Of a stretch of 64,000 nucleotides of DNA, positions 1 to 10,400 are shown piece after piece (positions within the stretch are counted from its first letter, which is position 1; every line of letters starts with the position of its first letter). The DNA is taken from positions 82,400,213 to 82,464,212 of the forward strand of contig NC_135373.1 of NCBI RefSeq assembly GCF_049243985.1, written 5' to 3'. The position numbers and the translations under genes were made by a program. Under the pieces are notes generated by a model. The model saw nothing but the letters and a program-made list of their open reading frames with translations. It was not told the DNA's origin and ran no database searches. The DNA is from Paroedura picta (lineage: Eukaryota; Chordata; Lepidosauria; Squamata; Gekkonidae).

Positions 1-224
1 CCCAAATTATTTGGTTTCTAAATGATTAACAACACATTAGAGAAACTGTAAAATGGAGTACTTTAATCTGACTTGATTAAACTATTGCTAATTCAGAACT
101 CAGTTTTAGGCTGAAAAATGATAATAAATAAAATAATAAGTGTCTGTGTTTATTCCTCTGTTTAAGATTGGATATGATGGACATGCAATGTGACTTGTTC
201 ATGGGGGAGGCTGCAGAGGATTGC

Positions 225-560
225 TGGTAATTAAGCAGTTCTGCAGGGCCTGCAAGATGGAGCTCTTCTGCCAGGCGTTTGGTTGAGGCCGGGTTATGGA
301 AGATCTGGCCCCTCCTCCGGTGCCCTTTGGGACCCTCAACTGTTGTCTCCTGACATTGATGCCTGCCTGCTACATTTGTCTAAGCTTATAGGACAGCTAG
401 TATGGGGATTTATTGGGATGGGGGTGGTTGGTTAGGAAGGGTGAGAGGAGTTTTTAAAGGTTTTGATTGGTTTTACCTTATTGTAATTTTATGCAGTTGT
501 AAACCACTGCAGGCCAGCTGTGCTGGGAGTAGCAGGATAAAAATAGAACAAACAAATAAA
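225..560 (+). mobile_element. L2/CR1-like LINE 3' end (plus strand)
   Basis: GCCTGCAAGATGGAGCTCTT translates into the C-terminal LINE motif (CKMELFCQAFG) that is also seen reversed at 55.3 kb (CKKELLHKAFG). It is followed by the family tail with GTAAACCACTGCAGG and (AAATA)n near 545-565. A further truncated copy of the same segment lies at about 22997-23060. Confidence 0.65.
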
Positions 561-1500
561 TAAAATTTGCAGTTTTAAAAATATATTTCTCTGTGATAGG
601 GGTACAATATTTGTGAAGGATGTGTGTTGGAAAGACAACTTGGACAGTAATGTGAGACATCCAGAAGGGCAGTCAGTCACTGCCACTGTCTTAAATTGAT
701 CAGTGAAGACTAAAGAAACAACTGTGAACATGGTTAAATCCTTGGAGTAGCATGAACCTAATTATTAAGTAGGTAATATATAGGTAATATCTAGAAGAAA
801 TTAAAGCATTTGAAAATGCTATCACTGTTGAGCTTATAGACCAGTTTATTTTCAGTGTTTAAAGTAGCAAAAAGGTCCATTATGTGTGAAGTTTGTGACC
901 TGTGTGACTGATGCAGAATTCATGTAAATATGTTGAATATCTGTTTGAAAAAGTGCTCCATATTGCCTAGTCAGTTGAGAATTTAATTTTTGCTATTGTG
1001 AAATGATTCAACAAAGGTTCAAACTTTATCAGAGTAAGATGTTTCAGGAAGTTAACGTTCTTTCTTCAGAAGGTTGGATTTTTGCCCTTAAACTGTGAAG
1101 TCCAACTAAACTGCAGTTTTTTATCAGCTGTTTGAAGGATTAAAATGTGATGTTAAGGCTAGGGAACAAGGTCTTGCCTCTTCTGAGACCTTTAATAATA
1201 CTGGCATTTGAAGAATGTGTTCGTAAACTTCCAAACTGCATGTAGTTTCTTTCATGTTCTGAAAGCAGCAGCTGTGGCACTTACTTTTGAAGCTTAGTAA
1301 AACCTTACTTTGTAGAGTCCTTTCAGTAGTTGAAATTTCTTTGCATGCCAGTACAAGAACATTATAACATACACAAGTTAAGTATTAAAAGCTTAAATTT
1401 ACTAATGCTTCTAACAAGACGTGAGTGTTTAAAAATGGCAACCTAGTACTGTTCTAGTAAGTTTCTTCTGTTCATTGAGAGGAAAGTCTTGGTTCTTTAG
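561..1500. other. No gene seen; AT-rich sequence
   Basis: Unique-looking AT-rich DNA upstream of the GC island. No splice-bounded open frame or recognised repeat was found. Confidence 0.5.
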
Positions 1501-1505
1501 TGCAG

Positions 1506-1790
1506 CAGTCTGCAACCTTTCGGCTGCCACGGACCGCTGCTCCGGAGAGTGGGGAGAGGGCAGCCCGGGGGCCTGCGCACGCGTGGCAGCCCCAGTGCAA
1601 ACGCGCGTGCGCGGACTGCTACGCACGCGCGTTTGCGCCCGGCAGGGGCGCAAACACACGTGCGCGGCAGTCCGCGCATTCGTGTTTGCGCCGCCGTCAT
1701 GTCAGCAGCCCGGCTTCGCCTCCTGCCCCCTCTGGGCCGGCAGCAAATCGGCCGCCAAAGCCCAGTTCCCAGTTCAAACATCTGAGAGTT
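1506..1790. repeat. GC-rich, CpG-dense island with hAT-like left end
   Basis: About 280 bp of very GC-rich DNA in an AT-rich setting. It starts CAGTCTGCAACCTTTCGGCT, like the hAT element at 50708 (CAGTGGTCCCCAACCTTT), but no matching right end or 8-bp duplication was found. The core holds repeated alternating CGCGTGCGCG and GCGTTTGCGC stretches arranged as imperfect inverted repeats (about 1600-1700). Open frames across it on both strands are composition effects. More likely an old transposon than a promoter, but a promoter island cannot be excluded. Confidence 0.45.
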
Positions 1791-2330
1791 GTCTAGTAAA
1801 TAAAGAAAAAGAGAAAAGAAAGAAAAAAAGATGTGGACGCTGATGTCTTCTTCTGGGACTTGGGTGATATTGTTGACTCCAGAGACTAGTCTAATTTCGA
1901 CGGATCAAATTTGGCCTCTGGTACTCTGCATAGAGCTGCCAGAGGATGGGGGTGGGGACTTGTACATCCCCCCTTTGCACAGACCACACTATTCACTGGT
2001 CTGCCCTCACCCAGTGCTAGAGACTGCATCCAGTTGTCTTCTTACGACATCCTCTTGCCCCGCCTCCAGACTCTTGGCTATTTTGGTTCAGCTGCTCGGG
2101 GCCAGCCATTTAAAACTAACAGCTGAATAGCATGGGGTCCACCAGTCTTAACAGTTGACTAGCAGTCCCTCTGAACTGTTAGGCTTAAATGGCAGTGACC
2201 TATTAAACCTCTCAGTTTCACTTTCGCCCCTATGTTGGCTACTGGAGAACCATCTGAGCTAAGCCATTAAATCCCTTGGTTTCATTGTCTCCCGTTCAAA
2301 GGGGGGGGGAGTAACACAAGCAGTGCCACC
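1791..2330. other. No gene seen; unassigned sequence, possibly old repeat
   Basis: Moderately GC-rich DNA between the GC island and an L2-like LINE. It ends in a run of G at 2302-2310. No domain or clear repeat family is recognised. Confidence 0.35.
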
Positions 2331-3300
2331 CCACCCTGATCAGTCATACTTCAGGGCAACCAACATTGTTTCCACCCCATGTTCAAGCCAGAAGCTAGAC
2401 TGACTTTGGTCCAAGACTGAAACTTCATCTAGGTATGCTGTGGCGGCCCTTTCAACCAGCTTCTCCTGGAACAGCAAATGTGATATGAGGCAGTAGCTGG
2501 CAGGGTCCTGCAGATCCAACAATTGTTTCCTCAGTTGCAAGTGAACCACTGCCTCCTTCAGCCCCTTTGGTAATTTCCTCTTTGAGAGGGAGAGATTGAT
2601 AATCTCCCAGGTGGGGCCTCCTATCCTCTCATCACTCGTTTTAAGTAATTGTGAGGGGCAGGGATCTAATGGGCATGTGGTTGGCCTTACTGAAGCTTTT
2701 AGCCTATCCACTTTGGTTAATGTGAGCCACTTGAAGCCATCAAATACTCCATCCAAAGGTGGCCAAGGGCCTTCAAGTTCCCTTACTGTTTCAGTAGCTG
2801 GGGGAAGGTCATGGTGTTGTGTCAACATTTTATTTGCAAAATAGCAAATGCCTCACAGCTGATATCCAATTGACTATTGTTTTGGTGCCCTTCTTCAAGG
2901 GCAGTAAGAGACTGAACTACTCTAAATAATTGTGCTGGGCACGAGCTTGCGGATACCACGCAATCTGCATAAAACGTGTGTTTTACTGCTTTAACTGCCA
3001 TCTCATTGGTTCTCATAAACATCCTATAGGAAGTTCTTGAAGCTTCATTGCGAGTTTTCCTCCAGACTTGCTCTAGTCATCTCAGTTCCCTTTTTTTCTC
3101 ATGTAGCTCCTCTGTATACCAAGAGGCCCATTTGAGGAGGGGGCAGAGAGAACCTCAGGAAGCAATCTCATTGACAGTTGCCAACATTCGGCTATGCTAA
3201 TCGTTGACCAGCTCTTCCAATATGTTACTAGGGGACATTGGAACCTGCAAGAGCATTCAGGAATTCTTCTGGATCCAGAATCTGATATACAGACTGTTGT
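2330..3300 (-). mobile_element. Degraded L2-like LINE, reverse transcriptase part
   Basis: Minus-strand translation shows the L2/CR1-type pattern DPCPSQLLKTSDE, LSKRKLPKGLKEAVVHLQL and ASYCLISHLLFQEKLVER, which corresponds to the usual PSWLLK / FPxALKxAxVxPLLKK / NYRPISNLPFLSKxxER blocks. Upstream on the same strand (2822-3022) lies PAQLFRVVQSLTALEEGHQN from the linker before the RT. It carries several stops and frameshifts and is 5' and 3' truncated. Confidence 0.75.
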
Positions 3301-3891
3301 AACAGTAGTCTGTACAATTGAGAAACATTTCCTCTGGTGGTATGGGCTGGTGGTTATTGCGGGAACATGTTAGGTAGAATGGCTGCCTTGTGAGAGGGAC
3401 CAGAAAAATCCCAAATTCCCCACCTAAGTATCAGCCATTCCATTTTTTTCCCAAAACTTTGCAGCAAAGCAGTTTTGTAAAGCTCTATGGAATACTTTTA
3501 ATGAGAACCAAATTACCACTCAGTTGTACGCAACTCAGGGAGAATTGTAAAATGGATGTTTGCACACTGATTTGCTTCATGTAAATCTTGTACTCATTTA
3601 CCTGAAAGATTGCTGAGACTTGGAAAAATTAATGAAATTACCAGGATGATATCAGCCATCTTAAACTGGAGTTTCTGAACTACGATTATATACCCATCTT
3701 AATTTAGTCAGCAGCCTTGTCAGCCTTGCTCAAAAAAGACCAGTGATGCCTTTGCCCACCTACATATCTACCTCATCAGCACCATGTTACAGCTTGTTCA
3801 AATTCCTCTTCAATCTGATATGTGATTGCTTGTTAATGTATGCGTATATTATATGTAGGGTGTTGTGCACACACTAAGATTTTGGTTGGAA

Positions 3892-3934
3892 CGATGACGA
3901 TGATGATGATGATCATCATCATCGTATTATTGTT
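3892..3934. repeat. Palindromic GAT/ATC trinucleotide repeat
   Basis: (GAT)n meets (ATC)n head to head (CGATGATGATGATGATCATC), followed by a (TTG)n-rich stretch. It could fold into a short hairpin. Confidence 0.7.
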
Positions 3935-3954
3935 GTTTTGTTGTTGTTATTAAT

Positions 3955-4700
3955 TTGTGTATTTATTTATTTGAATTTATTGGCTGCCACTCTCAGCAGA
4001 GCTGGCTCATGGTGGCTTACAAGATAAAATAAATAAATACAATTCCCTAAAAATCCCCCTAAAACACAGTAGTTAATAAAATACAATCTGACAAGAACAT
4101 GATGGCAAACCAAACCCCCACCTACCCCTGCTGGGGACCAGGGAAAACAGCTGGCCACCATAGATAAAGCATGGTGGAGTACCTCCTCTCCTTACTTCTC
4201 CTTTGGGGAGCCCACAGATCTTCTCTTTGCCTTGGCCACAGCCATAGACCTGATGGAAGAGCCCTGTTTTGCAGGCCCTGTGAAAAGCCGAACTCTCCCG
4301 CAGGGCCTGCAGCCCCTCCAGGAGCTCATTCCACCAGGTAGGGGCCAGGACTGAAAAGGCTCTGGTCCTAGTTGAGGCCAGGCGAGCCTCCTTGGGGCTG
4401 GGGATGACCAGTAAGCTGGAACCTGCAGAGTGCAAGGCCCTGCAAGGGGGGTGGGCGGCATAGGGCAACAGGCGGTCTCGCAGATACATGGGTAAGGCCT
4501 TAAAGGTCAGTACCAAAACCTTGAACCTGATCTCTGCCACAACTGGCAACCAATGCAGCTGCCTCAGCACAGGCTGGATATGGGCCCTCCAAGATGTTCC
4601 TGTGAGGACCCTAGCAGCTGCAGTTGGCACCAGCTGCCATTTCCGGGTCCGAGACAAGGGCAGGCCAGTGTAGATTCTGGCTTAGATTCTGGAAACTCAT
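3955..4700 (-). mobile_element. L2/CR1-like LINE 3' end
   Basis: Minus-strand translation contains the C-terminal RT block LRQLHWLPVVAEIRFKVLVL, FKALPMYLRDRLLPY and [20 protein letters not shown]. It is followed by a short 3' UTR with AAATAAATAAATAC-type tail, reversed here at 3955-4040. Same family as the fragments at 43.8 and 55.1 kb. Confidence 0.8.
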
Positions 4701-5407
4701 GCCAGTGGCAGTTTCCCCGCTGCTAGTTTAAGACAGAATCTTTTTTACATTCAGACAAGCAAGAATCATGATATCAGCTTTGTTACCTATAAAAATAATA
4801 TTGTCAAGATCTTACAATTTAATGGAAGCTGAAATTTTCCTTTTTAAATAAAACTCTCAGTCTTTTATTCAAAAGATGGCTTGTTGTCCAGTGGCTGCAC
4901 TTAAGTCATGAGTTTGTCAGTTTTAGTCCTCAGGCCAACATGTCTGAGTTTCTTGTTTTTGTAATTGCATTGTTTCAGCAAGACTTTTCCCTAATGGTGA
5001 CCATTCTATGTTTTTATTACCAGTTTACTGTATGCAGCGCACATTGCAGCAAAGCAGGGTTTAAAAGTGCCTCCAGCTCTAAATAAAATGTGGATATGTT
5101 TAGGACTCACAAGGAATTATGGGAAAGGGGATTAATTTTAAAAGCTCAGCTCCAAAATCTTCTCAAGCACTCTGTGAGATTTTAGGGACTTGAGCAGACT
5201 GATATATCTCCCTTTAATTTACACTTTGCTATCTATGCCTTTTGGAGTGTAATTTAGTTCTAAGCAGAATTTTTTGAAAGTTCTAAGAATTTGTTTTTGC
5301 TCTGCTTAATTTTCAAAGTAGAAATTCCCTGCAGTATGTCAAGGCTTTCATTTTGTCTCTAGGTGCCCTGCCTGTGCTGCATTTGTCATCTACAGAGATG
5401 AGTCAGT
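4701..5407. other. No gene seen; AT-rich sequence before the chromovirus
   Basis: Host sequence with no recognised repeat or open frame. It ends in the TCAGT target duplication of the chromovirus. Confidence 0.5.
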
Positions 5408-5902
5408 TGTCGTGGTTCGGTCCTTGGTGGCTTGGGAACCGGACCGAACCCCGCCATCAGAGGCGCCCGCGATCACGGAGGTAGGGCATGGTGATCATAG
5501 GCAAGCCGGCAGCTGGGCGCCCCACCCGATCGTTGAGGTGGCAATGGCCGCTAAAGAACCTCAATGTCCCCCTCCACCTTTTGACAAGGGCCCGGAGATG
5601 GCCCTTTGTTCCAGGAAAATGGGCCATCAGGAACCCCGGAAAACCTCGCATATGTGCATGAGTCATGATTGTATCAGCATGTTCCCTCCGCAAGTACTGG
5701 GTGGGGCAATACAGCCTAAGGAGGTGGGTTTTGTATAAAAGGGAGCTTCCACCTGGAGTTCGGTGGAAGCTCTTACTCCATACCAGCGGACTCCACGTTG
5801 CTGAAATAAAGCTTGTTCCTGTTGTATCGTTCACCAGGCCTGGCGTGACGTTTTCTTCAAAGGGGCACCCTGTTTTTTCAGTTAGCAAGCGGGTCCCCGA
5901 CA
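5408..5902 (+). repeat. 5' LTR of the chromovirus
   Basis: 495 bp beginning TGTCGTGG and ending CCCCGACA. It holds a TATAAAA box at 5734-5740, so RNA should start about 5760-5765. A perfect 11-bp inverted repeat (5743-5753 with 5762-5772) spans the predicted start. A poly(A) signal AATAAA lies within AAATAAAGC near 5805. It appears identical to the 3' LTR. Confidence 0.95.
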
Positions 5903-5904
5903 TC

Positions 5905-5930
5905 GTAAGAGCTTCCCACCGAACTCCAGG
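5905..5930 (+). other. Self-priming primer-binding site of the chromovirus
   Basis: Two bases after the 5' LTR, GTAAGAGCTTCCCACCGAAC and the next six bases are the reverse complement of LTR positions 5752-5776 except for one extra base. The complementary LTR segment covers the predicted RNA 5' end, 25-30 bases after the TATA box. No tRNA-type site starting TGG is seen at this place. Tf1 of fission yeast and the sushi-type chromoviruses are known to prime reverse transcription from their own RNA 5' end, and this arrangement fits that mechanism. Confidence 0.8.
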
Positions 5931-5971
5931 GTCGGCATCGCATCCGAGCGCTTATCGGGACGGATCCAGAG

Positions 5972-7481
5972 ATGGCGTTTTCAAGCAACGGGGCGGTCTC
6001 GACCCCCACGAACCCCGGGAACATGAGTTTAATGTCCCCGGGAGATTTCCTCCGAAAATCGGGGGGCCAGGAGCAGCTGTCCGGGACCCCGATACCCTCG
6101 GCAGCGGCGGCCAAGGGAAGGCGCCGGGCCATGGGGTTCCCAAGCACGGCGGGGAGCGCGCCGAGGTCTGGGGGGTTGGCCCCAACCTGGGACACCCAGC
6201 TGAGGCAGGCGCTTCGCCCGGTAGGACCTGAGGAATCCCTAGAGGACCTGCGGCGGGCCATGGCGGACTTGGCCAGGCGCTTGCAGGCAGCTGAAGCCCG
6301 TGAGCAAGCTCGGGCCGGGCCCGGAGGGACTGGTAATACAACGGCGGAGGGGATCGCGTCGAGTGAGGACGTCTCCAGCGACGAGGACGAGCCCGGCACT
6401 GGTGAGCGGGCCCCGGACCCCGACCCGGAGCAGTTTTCAGTCCCGAGTAAGCGAGACGGCCAGCGGAGAGGCGAGACAGCAGAGGATCTCGGGGGAGCGG
6501 GTGAGCCGACGGGGCGGCGAGAGCCGGACCAACGCAGGAGCGACGTGCAAGGCAGGGAGCGGCACGGCGTCGTTGGGCAAGTTGGTAGCCGGTGGAGCGG
6601 AGCAGGACGAGACGGCGGACGCCGAGAATCCCGGATCCGGAGGGGGTCGGACTACTCTCCAAAACGTTCCCCCCCCAGAGCTTAAGGCGCGTTTCGACGG
6701 GACGCCGGACGACCTCCCGCAGTTCCTCCTCCACGCGCTGACGCATGCCCGGAGGTATGGAGACCGGTATGAGGACTCCGAGGACTTGGTCTGGGGGGTG
6801 GCCTCGTGTCTCCAGGGCAAGGCGGGTCAGTGGTACCTAGGGTTGGCCGAGCGCGGCGACCCGGCAACTCGGGACCTGCAGGACTTCGTGGTCGCGCTCC
6901 GCCGACGATTCCAGGACCCCCAGGCTGAGGACAAGGCAAAGAGTCGGATCAAGGGACTTCGACAGGGTACTAGGGGGGTTATGGACTATATAGACATTTT
7001 CCGGAGGGAAGCAGGCAAGGTGTTCTCCTGGAACGAGGAGACCCAAATCGAGTACTTCCGGGAGGGCCTTAACCCGAAGCTCAGGGAATGGGCCGTGATC
7101 AAGGGGACGGAAGAAGATCTGTCTACACTGGAGGGGTGGTGTTTTGTGGTCGCCAAGCTGGAAGCCAGCCTGGGTTGGGCCGCCGCACCCCCCCGGGAGG
7201 CCAAAGGCGGGTCAGCCGAGGCGCCGAGACCGGGCCCCGACAACTCTCGCCCCAAACGACCCCCGAACCCCGAGCGGGAAAGGAGACGCCGGGAAGGTCT
7301 GTGCCTGAAATGCGGGGGGTCAGGACATTTCGCAGCAGCGTGCCAACGGCAAGGGGGGGAGGACCGCGGGCTCTCCCAGGGGGGAGGTGCGACACGCCCC
7401 CAGCAGGCACGCCGGGCGGAGGACCTCCGCAACGAACCGGGAAGCGCCCAGGCGACGGGAAACGGCCAGGACCTGCTGTAG
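5972..7481 (+). CDS. gag: gag region of the chromovirus
   Basis: Encodes a retrotransposon Gag-like capsid protein. The N-terminal part is Pro/Gly- and charge-rich with a short coiled-coil-like stretch (LRRAMADLARRLQAAEA). The middle has the Ty3-type capsid region (FDGTPDDLPQFL, WYLGLAERGDPAT, DFVVALRRRFQDPQAEDKA). The C-terminus has a CCHC zinc knuckle (CLKCGGSGHFAAAC). It overlaps the pol frame, and pol sits in the -1 frame relative to this zinc-knuckle frame, which suits the -1 frameshifting known in sushi-type elements. It is part of a fossil element and is described only as such. Confidence 0.85.
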
Positions 7482-10400
7482 ACGGCGCCGGGCAGCAGGT
7501 CCCGCGGTGCGAGGGAAAACCCCTACAGCATGAGGCGCGACCTCCGAACGTGGTAATTTTAGAGCTCCGGAACCCGGAGAACGGACTAAGTTGGGTGGGG
7601 GAGGCTCTTTTGGACTCTGGATGCGACCACAGCATGGTCCACCCCCAGATAGCCCGGGCTTTGGGGCTACCGAAGCGCATTCGGAAGGTTCCCCTGGTTT
7701 TCGTCCAGATGGACGGCAGCCCGATTCAGGGGGGACCTTTCGGGGAGGAGGTGGGTCCTATCGCCATCCACATAGGGGACCACCAAGAGCTGCGGTGGCT
7801 GATCCAGGTCCCCGTAGCGGGATATCGGGCGGTGTTGGGCCTGGATTGGCTGAAGGAACACAACCCCGTGGTGGACTGGCGGGCGGGGACCCTGAAGTTC
7901 GACTTGACGGTGGGTGCACGGCATCGGGTCCCCCACGAGAATTCCAGCCACAAGAGGATGGCGGCGCGTCCCAGGGGAGCGGCGGCGGCGCAGCAGGAGA
8001 TACCAGAGCCCGAGGTCCCGCCAGAGTACCGAGACCTCGCAGCCGTTTTCAGCGAGCGGGAAGCGGACGAGCTACCCCCACACCGCCGCACGGACTGCGC
8101 TATCAACATCCCAGAGGGGGCGGTACTACCCAAAGGGCGCATCTACAAGATGAGTGAGGGTGAGCTCAAGGACCTCCGGGAGTTTTTGGGTAAAAATCTG
8201 GCCCGAGGTTTCATCCGGCCCGCTTCCAGTCCCATGGGAGCTCCAGTCTTGTTCGTCCGGAAAAAGGATGGGTCCCGACGGCTGTGCCAGGACTACCGGG
8301 GCCTCAACGCCATCGCAGCGGGGAACGCTTACCCCCTCCCGCTGATCCCGGATTTGCTGGCCCGGCTGGGCAAAGGGACTCTGTTCACTAAGCTGGACCT
8401 AAGGGAGGCGTACTACCGGGTACGCATCCGGGAGGGGGATGAGTGGAAAACAGCGTTTAACTGTCAATTGGGACAATTCGAATTTAAAGTGATGCCGTTC
8501 GGTTTAAGCGGGGCACCTGGGGTTTTCATGAGTCTAATTAATGAGGTGTTGCAGGACCTTCTGTTTCAGGGGGTGGTTGTTTATTTGGATGACGTCCTGA
8601 TCTACAGCCAAGATCCCCAAGAGCACGTGACCCTGGTGAGGGAGGTGTTAAAGCGCCTGCTGGCAAACCACCTATACGTGAAGCTGGCTAAGTGCGAATT
8701 CCACCGTCCCTCCCTGGACTATTTGGGCTACCGCATCTCAGCCCAGGGCATAGCTATGGACCCCGAGAAGGTGCAGGCGGTGCTGGCCTGGGAAAGGCCC
8801 CGCACCCGGAAACAGCTACAAAGCTTCCTGGGGTTTGCTAACTTTTTTAGAGGCTTCATCCCCAGATACTCCTCCGTAGTGGCTCCCCTCACGGACTTGC
8901 TAGGTACCAAGGGGAGAGGTCCTCGCGCCACGCGGCCCAGCGCAGCGCTCGGCTGGAATGAGAAATCGGAGGCAGCGTTCCTGGCCCTCAAGCAAGCTTT
9001 CGCGTCTGAGCCCACGCTACTGCACGTCGACCCAACCCAGCCGATGGTGGTACAAGTCGACGCCAGCGACGCAGCAGCCGGGGCGGTTCTCCTGCAGCGA
9101 GACAAGGCGGGACAGCTGAGGCCGGCGGCCTACCTCTCACGAAAATTCGCCGAAACGGAGCGGAACTGGTCTACCTGGGAGAAGGAGGCGTTTGCGATTA
9201 AGTTCGCCCTCACCGAATGGCGGCATTGGCTGGAGGAAACAGAGGAGCCGTTCGAGGTCTGGACAGATCACAAGAATCTGGAGGCGCTCCGGCAACCGCG
9301 ATCCCTGAACGCCAAGCAGATGAGGTGGGCGGAGTTCTTTTCGCGGTACAATTTTAAGCTTGGTCACATCCCCGGCAAAGAGAATTTCCTCGCGGACGCC
9401 CTCTCCCGTCTGCCGCATTATGGGGAGGGGTACGCTCCCTGCACCAGGTCCGTGTTTGGTGAGGAGCAGCTGGGACGGGGGGTCGTCACTAGGCGTCGGG
9501 CCAGGGAGGAATGGGAGCCCGACCCGGCGACCGCCCCGCTCCGAGACCGCCTAGTGGCAGCCTACGGGACAGACGAGGAGCTGGCTGAGCTCCGGGACTC
9601 TTTGATTTTGGACTCCGGTCTCTGGCGGAGGGGGGAGGCTGTCTACGTCCCGGAAGGGCTACGACGGGAAGCCCTCAGCCTCTGCCACGATGCTAAGACC
9701 GCCGGGCACTTCGGTTTCGTAAAATCCTGGAAGTTGGCCCGGCGGCGGTTTTGGTGGCCCAGTCTGCGGCGGGACACAAAAGCTTACGGCAGCGGTTGTC
9801 CTGTCTGCCTGACCTGCAAGCCGGGGGTTGGCAAGCCGAAGGGTCTGCTGCACCCGCTCGAGGTCCCGACCCGGCCGTGGTCAGTGATCTCCATGGACTT
9901 TATAACAGACTTGCCTCCCAGCAAGGGGAAAACGGTGATCTGGGTGGTGGTAGATCTATTTTCCAAACAGGCCCATTTCATTCCTTGCGCCAGTGTCCCC
10001 AGTGCTTCACAGTTGGCTCGGATGTTCCTGGATCACGTGTTCCGACTGCACGGGCTGCCGGACAAGGTGATTTCCGATCGGGGCTCACAATTCGTGTCCC
10101 GGTTTTGGCAAGCTTTCCTGCGCCTGTTAGACATCGAGCAAGGGCTGAGCTCCGCTTACCACCCCCAGACGGACGGGCAGACCGAGCGGGTTAATCAAGT
10201 ACTGGAGCAGTACTTGCGGTGTTTCGGTTCCTATCATCAAGACACCTGGGTGCCCCTGCTCCCCCTGGCCGAGTTCGCGTACAACAACGCAGACCACAGC
10301 AGCACGGAGATGTCGCCTTTTGCCGTCGTCTACGGGACAGACCTGAGACACTTCCCGGAGCTTGGAGAGGTCCCCGCCCGGGAATCGGCCGACCTTCGCG

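Noticed and set aside
1429-1843. Several overlapping frames on both strands in the GC island
   Set aside because: Arg/Cys/Pro-rich translations on both strands of low-complexity CG runs; no start context, splice site or domain.
2340-2828. 162-aa minus-strand frame as a host gene
   Set aside because: The motifs are those of an L2-like LINE reverse transcriptase with degraded surroundings.
5457-5903. 148-aa minus-strand frame repeated at 11024-11470
   Set aside because: Both copies lie wholly in the two LTRs. The repetition comes from the LTR duplication and no known protein is recognised.
5952-6746. Long minus-strand open frame (264 aa) in the chromovirus
   Set aside because: It is the antisense shadow of the GC-rich gag region. 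It has no domain, and its composition (Pro/Arg/Ser/Gly) is that of a frame artefact.
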